Source: Clostridiaceae bacterium (GTDB lineage: Bacteria > Bacillota > Clostridia > Lutisporales > Lutisporaceae). Taken from it: a DNA stretch of 11,155 bases. The stretch lies in contig JAQVFD010000040.1 in NCBI GenBank assembly GCA_028697435.1, forward strand, positions 1 through 11,155. Reading direction: 5' to 3'. Under the pieces are notes generated by a model. It was given only the letters and a program-made list of their open reading frames with translations. It did no database searches and had not been told where the DNA came from. Shown here piece by piece: positions 1-6,381 of this stretch; within the stretch, counting starts at the first letter, position 1; each line of letters begins with the position of its first letter. The position numbers were made by a program, and so were the translations under genes.

Positions 1-1
1 A

Positions 2-982
2 TATACTTCTTCTGATTATAAATATGTTAAGAAAATAGCTCAACAGTCGGGTACGGGAGCTGCTACTACAATAATAGGCGGTCTGGCAGTAGGTATGCTT
101 TCTACAGTGGCACCAATAATCTTTATATGTGCTGCAGTACTGTATGCATATCATTTTGCCGGCATTTATGGTATAGCTCTTGCAGCAGTAGGGATGCTTT
201 CAACAACGGGTATGACGGTTGCGGTTGATGCATATGGACCGATAGCAGATAATGCAGGGGGAATTGCGGAGATGGCCGGTCTCCCTGAGTCAGTCAGAGA
301 AATTACAGACAAGCTTGATTCAGTTGGAAATACGACGGCTGCAATAGGAAAAGGTTTTGCTATAGGTTCAGCAGCATTGACTGCCCTGGCACTATTCGTA
401 TCTTATTCAGAAGCTGTTGGTCTTAAAGTAATAGATATACTTGATCCTAAAGTAATGGTTGGATTATTTATCGGAGGTGTTCTGCCTTTCCTGTTTGCGG
501 CTCTTACTATGGAAGCAGTAGGTAAAGCAGCTAACCAGATGATTGAAGAGGTAAGAAGACAGTTCAGAGAAAAGGCAGGTATAATGGAAGGTACAGAGAA
601 GCCGGATTATGCAAGGTGCGTTGATATTTCAACTGCTGCTGCATTAAGAGAGATGATTATACCGGGACTTCTTGCTGTAGTTGTTCCTGTAGCTACCGGT
701 TTGATCCTGGGCAAAGGCGCACTTGGAGGATTAATTGCAGGTGCTGTTGTTACGGGAGTTCTCATGGCAATAATGATGTCGAACGCAGGTGGGGCATGGG
801 ACAATGCTAAGAAGTATATAGAATCCGGACAGATGGGCGGAAAAGGCAGTGAAGCACACAAAGCTGCAGTTGTTGGTGATACTGTGGGAGATCCATTCAA
901 GGATACGGCAGGACCTTCAATGAATATACTTATTAAGCTAATGACAATAGTTGCATTGGTATTCGCACCATTATTCATGTAG
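2..982 (+). CDS. hppA: Membrane-bound K+-dependent ion-pumping pyrophosphatase, C-terminal part (5' end outside window)
   Basis: This integral membrane enzyme hydrolyses pyrophosphate to pump Na+ and/or H+ across the cytoplasmic membrane. The frame is open from base 2, so the first methionine visible (base 95) is internal; about 326 C-terminal residues are present of the roughly 700 usual for the family. Family signatures seen are DAYGPIADNAGGIAEM, GNTTAAIGKGFAIGSA, SNAGGAWDNAKKYIE and GDTVGDPFKDTAGPS, the last two lying near the C-terminus with the Asp/Lys residues that handle Mg-pyrophosphate. Several long hydrophobic helices separate them. In GNTTAAIGKG the residue after NTT is Ala; family work links Ala here to K+ dependence and Lys to K+ independence. 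I therefore infer a K+-dependent enzyme, probably Na+-pumping as in many anaerobes, though ion specificity cannot be read from this part. A terminator follows the stop codon. Confidence 0.96.
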   Translation, partial: YTSSDYKYVKKIAQQSGTGAATTIIGGLAVGMLSTVAPIIFICAAVLYAYHFAGIYGIALAAVGMLSTTGMTVAVDAYGPIADNAGGIAEMAGLPESVREITDKLDSVGNTTAAIGKGFAIGSAALTALALFVSYSEAVGLKVIDILDPKVMVGLFIGGVLPFLFAALTMEAVGKAANQMIEEVRRQFREKAGIMEGTEKPDYARCVDISTAAALREMIIPGLLAVVVPVATGLILGKGALGGLIAGAVVTGVLMAIMMSNAGGAWDNAKKYIESGQMGGKGSEAHKAAVVGDTVGDPFKDTAGPSMNILIKLMTIVALVFAPLFM

Positions 983-1020
983 TTTCAGATTTAATAATAC
1001 GGAAGAATATGTAATATTAA

Positions 1021-1052
1021 AGAGATGGTAGTAATATCATCTCTGATTTTTT
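1021..1052 (+). terminator. Rho-independent terminator of hppA
   Basis: A 7-bp stem AGAGATG/CATCTCT with a 10-nt loop is followed by GATTTTTTG. It lies 38 nt after the hppA stop and before the next gene's start, so it probably ends the hppA transcript. It overlaps the upstream extension of the next reading frame, which argues against an early start for that gene. Confidence 0.75.
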
Positions 1053-1075
1053 GCAAACTTGCATGGGAGAGTCTT

Positions 1076-1345
1076 ATGAAAACAATAATGATTTATCTTA
1101 TAGTTGTAAATATAGCAGCCTTTGCGATTATGGGAGCAGACAAATATAGGGCCCGAAGGAATAGATGGAGGATAAAAGAGGTAAGTATTTTTGCTTTGGG
1201 ACTTATAGGAGGGGGAGCAGGCTTATACCTTGGGATGAAATTATTCCGCCACAAGACCAGGCATCTTGAATTCACCATGGGAATACCTGCAATAATAATT
1301 TTAAATATTATTACGTTATGGTATGTCCTGCAAAGGCTTGAGTGA
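1076..1345 (+). CDS. Small DUF1294-family membrane protein
   Basis: This is an 89-residue protein with an N-terminal hydrophobic helix (about 3-20), then the motif MGADKYRARRNRWRIKE, a glycine-rich hydrophobic segment (GLIGGGAGLYLGM), a short basic RHKTRH stretch and a final hydrophobic helix. The order helix, (M)GxDKxxAxxxxWRI, glycine-rich helix, basic HKTRH and helix is how I remember the DUF1294 family, whose function is unknown. I chose ATG 1076 because GGGAG lies 6 nt upstream and the protein then begins MKTIMIYL, like relatives. The same frame opens at 1025, but that start would lie inside the hppA terminator and lacks a binding site. Confidence 0.8.
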   Translation: MKTIMIYLIVVNIAAFAIMGADKYRARRNRWRIKEVSIFALGLIGGGAGLYLGMKLFRHKTRHLEFTMGIPAIIILNIITLWYVLQRLE

Positions 1346-1410
1346 ATTTTATGAACAAAATATGTTTATAATAATTACATATTGAATTCATAACCTTTGG
1401 AGATGTTTTT

Positions 1411-2172
1411 TTGAACAATACCAGAAGCGAATGTACAGAAGGGTTTTATTTTAAAGGCAATAATACTGGGGTGCTGCTTATTCACGGATTTACAGGGACA
1501 CCCTCAGAAATGAGACTGATAGGAGAATTCCTCAGAAACAAAGGATACACAGTAAGAGGAATCCTTTTAAAGGGGCATGGTGCAGCACAACTGGATATGA
1601 AAAAATGCAGTTATAGGGATTGGATCCATGAAGCTGTTTCCGGATACAGGTTGCTGAAACAGGAATGTGATGAAGTTTTTGCGGTGGGATTTTCCATGGG
1701 AGGATTGCTATCCTTATATCTGGCAAGAAACTATGATATCAAAGGCGTCGCAGCACTCTCAACACCAATAAAAATACTTAGCAGAAAGGCTGCTATGGAT
1801 TTTATCCGAAGAAATTTCAACACCTATGTAATGGGAATGTATGATAAAATTGATATTAATATAAAAGGAGTACGCCACTTATTCAAGCTAATAAGGTATG
1901 TGAAATCAAACCTGAGGCAAATAAAAAAGCCTGTGCTTATTATGCAGTCTTACGGTGACAGAACTGTAAGTCCGATAAGTGCAAATATAATATACAACAA
2001 TATCGGTTCGAAGGATAAAAGTATAGTATATCTACATAAAAGCGGTCATATCATTACCTGCGACAAGGAAAAGGAACGGGTTTTTGAGGAGGTTTATGAT
2101 TTCATAAGGAGAAAATCGGTATTTGCGGGAGAAGAAGATAGAAAAGGAGAGAGGTGCGATAGCATTGATTAA
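1411..2172 (+). CDS. Alpha/beta hydrolase, Est30-like carboxylesterase
   Basis: This 253-residue cytoplasmic alpha/beta-hydrolase has no signal peptide. Visible elements are the oxyanion-hole strand VLLIHGFTGTPSEM (about 21-34), the nucleophile elbow GFSMG (Ser95), an acid residue in SYGDRTVSP (Asp183) and the catalytic His in HKSGHII (His213). Size and motif pattern match the thermostable carboxylesterase (Est30/YvaK) and monoacylglycerol-lipase-like group, so the expected reaction is hydrolysis of short to medium-chain esters; the true substrate is unknown. Translation should start at TTG 1411, with GGAG 8 nt upstream. In several Firmicutes a similar esterase lies next to rnr and smpB, as here (from memory). 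Its 3' end overlaps the start region of rnr, which implies co-transcription. A TATAAT at 1367-1372 could be a -10 box, but I see no good -35 box. Confidence 0.88.
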   Translation: MNNTRSECTEGFYFKGNNTGVLLIHGFTGTPSEMRLIGEFLRNKGYTVRGILLKGHGAAQLDMKKCSYRDWIHEAVSGYRLLKQECDEVFAVGFSMGGLLSLYLARNYDIKGVAALSTPIKILSRKAAMDFIRRNFNTYVMGMYDKIDINIKGVRHLFKLIRYVKSNLRQIKKPVLIMQSYGDRTVSPISANIIYNNIGSKDKSIVYLHKSGHIITCDKEKERVFEEVYDFIRRKSVFAGEEDRKGERCDSID

Positions 2173-4303
2173 TACGGAGAAAGAAATAAATACAGAATTA
2201 AAGAATAAGTTGTTAGACTTTATGAGGGAGGATGCTTACAAACCTCTTTCTCATAATGAGCTTATCCGGGCATTCCAGGATAATTCACTCCAAGTATCAG
2301 AATTGGATGGAGTATTGAATTCTCTGCTGGAGGAAGGAAGCATAATAATAACCAGGAAAAATAAATATGGTTTAACTGAAAAAATGAATATGGTTGTAGG
2401 ACGCATACAAGGTAATAAGAAGGGCTTTGGATTCCTTATTCCGGATAACAAGGACCATCGGGATCTCTTCATACCTGCAGAAAACCTCAACGGCGCAATG
2501 AATGATGACAGAGTAATTGTAAGGCTTACGGCAGGTGAGTTAGGTACCAAGAAGAGCGAGGGCGAGGTTATTAGAATACTGAAAAGGGCAAATGCCAAAA
2601 TCGTAGGAACCTTTGAAAGCGGCAAGGGCTTTGGCTTTGTGATACCTGATGATCAAAGGATATATCAGGATATTTTTGTATCCAAATCCGACTTCAAGGG
2701 TGCAAAAGAAGGATATAAGGTTGTTGTGGAGATTACCAGGTGGCCGGAGGCCAGGAGAAATCCTGAGGGAGTTATAGTTGAACTATTGGGGCATAAGGAT
2801 GATACCGGTACTGATATTTTATCAATAATAAGAGGGCATAATCTTCCGGAGGAATTTCCGTCGGAAGTAGAAAAACAGTCTGAAAAAATCCCTGAAGCTG
2901 TGTCTCAAGAAGATATTACTAAAAGAAGGGATCTAAGAGACAAGGTCATTATTACAATAGACGGAGAGGACGCAAAGGACCTGGATGATGCCGTATCACT
3001 GGAGATACTGCCTGATGGAGATTATTTACTGGGAGTACATATAGCGGATGTAAGCCAATATGTGTTTGAAAATTCATATTTGGACAAGGAAGCAATAAAA
3101 AGAGGAACAAGCGTATATCTGATTGACAGAGTGGTGCCTATGCTGCCAAAAAGACTTTCTAACGGTATCTGTAGTCTGAACCCCCAGTTGGATAGGCTTA
3201 CTTTGAGCTGTGACATGGAAATAGACAGGAAGGGAAAGGTAAAGAAATATGAGATTTATGAAAGCGTGATAAAAACTAAGGAAAGAATGACCTATGAAAA
3301 TGTAAATAAGATTCTTGCAGACAGTGATCCGGTGCTCGCAGAAAGATATGGCAGCCTTTTAAATACCTTTAAACAGATGGAAGAGCTCATGCAGATACTG
3401 AATAAAAAGAGACGTTTGAGAGGAAGCATAAACTTTGAGTTTGAGGAAACGAAAATTATACTGGATGAAAAGGGCAAGCCTATAGAAATAAAGCCATACG
3501 AAAGGGGAATATCCGAAAGAATAATTGAGGAATTTATGTTGGTTTGCAATGAAACGGTGGCAGAGCATATGTATTGGAAGGAGACACCTTTTATTTACAG
3601 AGTCCATGAGGACCCGGATGCAGAAAAGCTTCAGGCTTTTAACGAATTTATATTTAACTTCGGATATCACCTGAAAGGAATTGCGGAGATACATCCAAAA
3701 GCGCTGCAGCAGCTTACCGATCAGATAAAAGGAAGCAAAGAGGAGCGGATAATAAATACACTGATGCTGCGTTCTCTGAAAAAAGCGAGATATACTTCGG
3801 AAAGTATGGGACATTTCGGTCTTGCTGCAAAATATTATTGCCACTTCACATCTCCCATAAGAAGGTATCCTGACTTGATGATCCACAGGATTATTAAGGA
3901 AGATATACACGGAAAGCTCAATGAAAAGAGGTTGAAGCACTATTATTCAATAATTGAGGATATTGCAGGACAATCCTCCATCAGAGAGCGGGCGGCGGAT
4001 GAAGCCGAGAGAGAATTAGAAGACCTTAAAAAGGCAGAATATATGAAAGACAAGATTGGCGAGGAATATGACGGAATAATTTCCGGTGTCACTTCCTTTG
4101 GAATGTTTGTTGAATTGGAAAACACTATTGAAGGCCTGGTACACATGAGCAACATGGAGGATGATTATTACCAGTTTGACGAGATGCATTACATGCTCAT
4201 CGGCGAAAGGCGGAGAAGAACCTTCAGAATAGGCGATAGCGTTCGGATAAAAGTTTTAAATGCAGATATTGCCAATAGAACAATTGATTTTTCATTGGTT
4301 TAA
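2165..4303 (+). CDS. rnr: Ribonuclease R (3'-5' exoribonuclease, RNB family)
   Basis: RNase R degrades structured RNA processively from the 3' end, including mRNA released by trans-translation. The domains in order are an N-terminal winged-helix segment (about residues 10-70, KPLSHNELIRAF), two cold-shock/OB domains marked by GNKKGFGFLIPD and SGKGFGFVIPDD, the RNB catalytic domain from about 250, and an S1 domain over the last 80 or so residues (DGIISGVTSFGMFVEL). The active-site motif ITIDGEDAKDLDDA carries the four metal-binding aspartates at about 266, 272, 274 and 275. With TTG 2165 the protein has 712 residues, normal for the family, but it has no lysine-rich tail. The frame is open from TTG 2123 (14 residues more); I prefer 2165 because AAGGAGAGAGG lies just upstream. 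ATG 2222 would cut into the helix domain. The start overlaps the esterase gene's last codons. Confidence 0.96.
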   Translation: MINTEKEINTELKNKLLDFMREDAYKPLSHNELIRAFQDNSLQVSELDGVLNSLLEEGSIIITRKNKYGLTEKMNMVVGRIQGNKKGFGFLIPDNKDHRDLFIPAENLNGAMNDDRVIVRLTAGELGTKKSEGEVIRILKRANAKIVGTFESGKGFGFVIPDDQRIYQDIFVSKSDFKGAKEGYKVVVEITRWPEARRNPEGVIVELLGHKDDTGTDILSIIRGHNLPEEFPSEVEKQSEKIPEAVSQEDITKRRDLRDKVIITIDGEDAKDLDDAVSLEILPDGDYLLGVHIADVSQYVFENSYLDKEAIKRGTSVYLIDRVVPMLPKRLSNGICSLNPQLDRLTLSCDMEIDRKGKVKKYEIYESVIKTKERMTYENVNKILADSDPVLAERYGSLLNTFKQMEELMQILNKKRRLRGSINFEFEETKIILDEKGKPIEIKPYERGISERIIEEFMLVCNETVAEHMYWKETPFIYRVHEDPDAEKLQAFNEFIFNFGYHLKGIAEIHPKALQQLTDQIKGSKEERIINTLMLRSLKKARYTSESMGHFGLAAKYYCHFTSPIRRYPDLMIHRIIKEDIHGKLNEKRLKHYYSIIEDIAGQSSIRERAADEAERELEDLKKAEYMKDKIGEEYDGIISGVTSFGMFVELENTIEGLVHMSNMEDDYYQFDEMHYMLIGERRRRTFRIGDSVRIKVLNADIANRTIDFSLV

Positions 4304-4361
4304 TTATATGTGACAATTATTACTATTGATATTACAGTTGTATTTCATTACAATATATAAG

Positions 4362-4389
4362 TTGACTCAAATAAGGAGGATGATATAAT
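4362..4389 (+). promoter_or_regulatory. Probable sigma-A promoter for smpB-ssrA
   Basis: TTGACT (4362-4367) and a perfect TATAAT (4384-4389) are separated by 16 nt in the 160-bp gap between rnr and smpB. Transcription would begin near 4396, giving a leader of about 70 nt. The AAGGAGG inside the spacer is too far from smpB to be its ribosome binding site. Confidence 0.65.
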
Positions 4390-4397
4390 ATAAATGC

Positions 4398-4439
4398 ACG
4401 CTTTATTTTAAATGAATGCAAATTGCATATAAAAAGCGT
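4398..4439 (+). promoter_or_regulatory. Structured 5' leader of smpB
   Basis: Outer arms ACGCTTT and AAAGCGT (4398-4404/4433-4439) can pair, and between them ATGCAA/TTGCAT (4416-4421/4423-4428) forms an inner near-palindrome. The structure lies just after the predicted start of transcription and 24 nt before the smpB start codon. No T-run follows the stem, so it is not a terminator. A role in mRNA stability or control is inference only. Confidence 0.4.
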
Positions 4440-4463
4440 AATACTTTGTAGAGTTGGGGTAAA

Positions 4464-4928
4464 ATGGCACAAGGCAGCATTAAGACAATTGCACATAATA
4501 AAAAGGCGAGACACGAATACTTTATTGAAGACACCTATGAAGCCGGTATTGAGCTTTCGGGTACAGAAGTAAAGTCTATCAGGAAGGGCAGCGTTAACCT
4601 GAAGGACAGCTATGCTGCAATAGATAAAGGCCAGGTTTATGTTTATAATATGCACATAAGCCCATATGAGCAAGGTAATATTTTCAATAAAGATCCCGTT
4701 AGGACAAGAAAACTGCTTTTGCATAAATATGAAATAAACAAGCTGATAGGATATGTTCAGCAAAAGGGTTATACACTTATACCGCTTTCCATTTACCTTA
4801 AAGGCAGCCTGGTGAAGATCCAGCTTGCAGTCGCAAAAGGTAAAGAGCTTCGTGATAAGCGTCACGACATCGCAGAACGGGATGCAAAAAGAGAAATGGA
4901 AAGACAGTTCAGAGGAAAAGATTATTAA
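4464..4928 (+). CDS. smpB: SsrA-binding protein SmpB
   Basis: SmpB binds the tRNA-like domain of tmRNA and places it in the empty ribosomal A site, mimicking the missing codon-anticodon helix. The 154 residues match the family throughout: the HNKKARHEYFIEDTYEAGIEL beginning (split here as HNKKARHEYF, then IEDTYEAGIEL), GTEVKSIRKGSVNLKDSYA, YEQGNIFNKDPVRTRKLLLH, an OB-type barrel, and the basic C-terminal tail KGKELRDKRHDIAERDAKRE that enters the mRNA channel. The start at 4464 has only a weak GGGG binding site about 6 nt upstream. The stop codon ends 4 nt before the mature tmRNA 5' end, so protein and RNA partner are probably transcribed together. Confidence 0.97.
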   Translation: MAQGSIKTIAHNKKARHEYFIEDTYEAGIELSGTEVKSIRKGSVNLKDSYAAIDKGQVYVYNMHISPYEQGNIFNKDPVRTRKLLLHKYEINKLIGYVQQKGYTLIPLSIYLKGSLVKIQLAVAKGKELRDKRHDIAERDAKREMERQFRGKDY

Positions 4929-5026
4929 ATTTGGGGGCGTAATGGTTTCGACGGGGGTAGTTGAGGCCGTGGCAGCGAGCAGTGGTCCCAGAGGCACTTA
5001 AAAAAGCTGGAAACTTAAATTTAAAC

Positions 5027-5056
5027 GCAGAAGATAATTTTGCATTAGCAGCCTAA
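5027..5056 (+). CDS. ssrA: tmRNA-encoded proteolysis tag
   Basis: The resume codon GCA at 5027 opens a frame encoding AEDNFALAA followed by TAA. With the alanine carried by tmRNA itself, the appended tag would be AAEDNFALAA. The ALAA ending is the usual degron read by ClpXP-type proteases. The stop codon lies in the loop of a GC-rich hairpin (5048-5062), as in other tmRNAs. Confidence 0.93.
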   Translation, partial: AEDNFALAA

Positions 5057-5264
5057 GGGCTGCTCGTTCAACCTTTAGTTCCCGCACTATAGGATTGGGC
5101 GTCATTTAGCGGGGTACGTCACTGCCAAAGCTTTGAGGCAACTGACGCATTATGAAGCTACTGAAGCTGTAAGCCTGTCTGTGGGCGTGCAGTAGAGGGA
5201 ATGTCAAACTACAGACTGCGCTCGGAGAAGCTGTGACCAAGATGCTTTCGGACAGGGGTTCGAT

Positions 5265-5727
5265 TCAGAAGAGTCGCCTTGCAGTGTGAGCTGCAAGTGA
5301 CAATCCGGCTTTATCGGTGAAACCGTAACGAATAAGACGACGGCAATACCGAGGGGTATGCGGAGCAATCCGGCAGCCCTGTATCGACTCATAGGCATCC
5401 TAGTGACATAACCCGTAATAGTTGCAACAAATGAAATGTTGCAACTATAGGGATTTAGTCATATAAGTGCAAAACTTTTATGTGAAACATAAAAGTTCAG
5501 GCACTAGTGCTTATTAACACAACAAATTTCTGAACTTTCATGGTGTTAATAAGCACAACATTGATTCAGTGCCTCGCATGCTCTAGAAGGGATATACGTT
5601 ACGAGGCACTACAAGGATGTACTAGGATGGAAGTCGCAAACGATACTAAGACTTTCATAACACGCCGGAGGACTTCGACAGAAGTTCAAGATATAGTCAG
5701 CACCATTGGAAACAATGGATACAGGCG
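5265..5727 (+). other. Group I self-splicing intron inserted in the tmRNA T-loop (463 nt, no ORF)
   Basis: Exact exon joining restores the T-loop TTCGATT and T-stem. P1: exon CGAU pairs with GUCG (5273-5276) with the conserved U.G at the 5' splice site, extended by UC/GA and closed by an AGAA loop (5261-5276). P2: CTTGCAG/CTGCAAG (5278-5284/5291-5297). A Q-like element AATCCGGCAGC lies at 5367-5377. P8: GGACTTC/GAAGTTC (5670-5676/5681-5687). The S element AAGATATAGTC is at 5688-5698, a perfect family hallmark. P9: CCATTG-GAAA-CAATGG (5702-5717). The intron ends in G (5727), as group I introns must. A possible P7 5' strand is ACGATACTAAG at 5640-5650, but this is not a clean match and I did not resolve P3-P6. 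Splicing would use an external guanosine cofactor. I see no endonuclease frame inside, so it is a minimal intron plus a peripheral insert. Confidence 0.9.
5412..5610 (+). repeat. Peripheral hairpin domain of the intron with competing pairings
   Basis: Three long stems stand side by side: a 12-bp stem 5418-5429/5437-5448 (framed by CCC 5412-5414 and GGG 5450-5452), an 11-bp stem 5473-5483/5487-5497 with a GAA loop, and a perfect 14-bp stem 5507-5520/5543-5556 with a 22-nt loop. In addition AGTGCCT (5568-5574) can pair either with AGGCACT upstream (5499-5505) or, as the 9-bp AGTGCCTCG, with CGAGGCACT downstream (5602-5610). The loop segment CTGAACTTT (5530-5538) is complementary to AAAGTTCAG (5492-5500). 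All of these cannot form at once. Confidence 0.7.
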
Positions 5728-5770
5728 TCCCCTCGCCTCCACCAAAAATAATATAGATTTACATAGGAAA

Positions 5771-5800
5771 GTCTGTGATTGAGTGCAATCATAGGCTTTT
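5771..5800 (+). terminator. Rho-independent terminator of ssrA
   Basis: A 10-bp stem GTCTGTGATT/AATCATAGGC (two G.T pairs) with a 6-nt loop is followed by TTTTGTGT. It begins 27 nt after the encoded CCA, so the unspliced precursor needs 3' trimming. The far side of the terminator is 8 nt from the stop codon of the convergent endonuclease pseudogene. Confidence 0.75.
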
Positions 5801-5807
5801 GTGTCGT

Positions 5808-6218
5808 TTATAATGATATGAACTTTTCATAGAAAGCCTGTTTTTGTTGTAATAGCTTACTTGAATATCTGCCATTTCTTGGTGTGATATATTTATACTC
5901 AGATAAAATAAGCTCTGTTCTTTGTTTCTTTTGAGATATTACTAAATAAGGGGCGATGTCATTGAGCAGTTTAATCGCATCATTATATTTTACTATATAT
6001 GTATATGAATCTTTAGTCTTGATTGTATTTTAATTTTTCTTTGTTTTTATTTTTTTTTATCCGGTTATGTCTTTTATCCAGTTGAGTAACTCAAGTGAGG
6101 TAGATGCAATACTTATACAAGGAGAGGGATGCTGGTTTTTATGAAACTTAATTAGCATTATACTTCCCTCGCCATCTATAATACCTGCTAAGTACGCCTT
6201 TTCTTTAGTTGATAACAT
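5808..6218 (-). pseudogene. LAGLIDADG homing endonuclease, inactivated by two in-frame stops
   Basis: On the minus strand an ATG at 6218 (GGGAG 9 nt upstream) opens a single frame of 136 coding positions plus a final TAA. It begins MLSTKEKAYLAGIIDGEGSI, whose YLAGIIDGEG is the LAGLIDADG dyad helix, and runs through SLELLNWIKDITG. A TAA (6057-6059) and a second TAA nine codons later interrupt an AT-rich stretch. The same frame then continues with NDAIKLLNDIAPYLVISQKK and ends QKQAFYEKFISL, typical of the C-terminal half of small single-motif endonucleases that act as dimers. Because the frame is kept, nonsense changes rather than frameshifts are the likely cause. It lies outside the intron and points toward ssrA. 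I infer it is the former mobility gene of the ssrA intron; the target is not shown by sequence. Confidence 0.85.
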
Positions 6219-6351
6219 TATATATCACTCCCAAAGTAATATGGGGTTTAACTTCAAGGATTGAATGGCAATAATTCATAATTAGCAAAAAGCATTTTTT
6301 TACCAATAAACATTTGACCCAATAAAAAAAGTTATATTTTTTACAACAAGC

Positions 6352-6371
6352 AAGAGGTTCGCGCCCCTCTT
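6352..6371 (-). terminator. Possible terminator after the AIPR gene
   Basis: A 6-bp stem AAGAGG/CCTCTT with an 8-nt loop lies 10 nt beyond the stop codon of the minus-strand gene. The tract after it on that strand (GCTTGTTG) is only weakly T-rich, so the call is tentative. Confidence 0.35.
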
Positions 6372-6381
6372 ACTCATTGAA

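Larger units (their letters stand above)
4933..5744 (+). ncRNA. ssrA: tmRNA (ssrA) gene, interrupted by an intron in the T-loop
   Basis: tmRNA rescues stalled ribosomes by acting first as alanyl-tRNA and then as mRNA for a degradation tag. Exon 1 is 4933-5264 (332 nt) and exon 2 is 5728-5744 (17 nt), giving a mature RNA of 349 nt. The 5' end GGGGGCG (4933-4939) pairs with CGCCTCC of exon 2 as a 7-bp acceptor stem with one G.U pair. The conserved GGTTTCGACGGGGG follows it. The T-stem is AGGGG in exon 1 and CCCCT in exon 2, around a T-loop TTCGATT that is split after TTCGAT. CCA is encoded. The tag frame, a hairpin over its stop codon (GCAGCC/GGGCTGC) and a pseudoknot-rich section follow in the usual order. 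Without splicing the RNA lacks a T-arm, a closed acceptor stem and CCA at the right place, so function depends on intron removal. Confidence 0.95.

Noticed and set aside
4394..4411. Five-codon leader peptide frame (MHALF) after AAGGAGG upstream of smpB
   Set aside because: Spacing from the binding site is about 14 nt, it overlaps the promoter region, and no codon pattern suggests attenuation.
4933..5264. tmRNA looks truncated at its 3' end (no T-stem 3' strand or CCA after TTCGAT)
   Set aside because: The missing 17 nt occur intact at 5728-5744 and complete both stems when the group I intron is removed.
5521..5545. Similarity of the intron loop TGAACTTTCATGG to the endonuclease end (as at 11038), hinting the gene once lay in the intron
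   Set aside because: The match covers about 13 bases with an indel and does not extend; chance is likely in AT-rich DNA.
5418..5556. CRISPR-like repeats
   Set aside because: The repeated segments are inverted arms of hairpins of different sequence, not evenly spaced direct repeats.
5265..5727. IStron (intron fused with an IS605-type transposase)
   Set aside because: The element is only 463 nt and contains no transposase or TnpB-like frame.
5540..5782. 80-codon open frame overlapping the intron and tmRNA exon 2
   Set aside because: It has no ribosome binding site and no recognisable motif, and runs across intron core helices and the CCA end.
5808..6218. Intact endonuclease by stop-codon readthrough
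   Set aside because: Two TAA codons nine codons apart with no recoding signal; decay is simpler.
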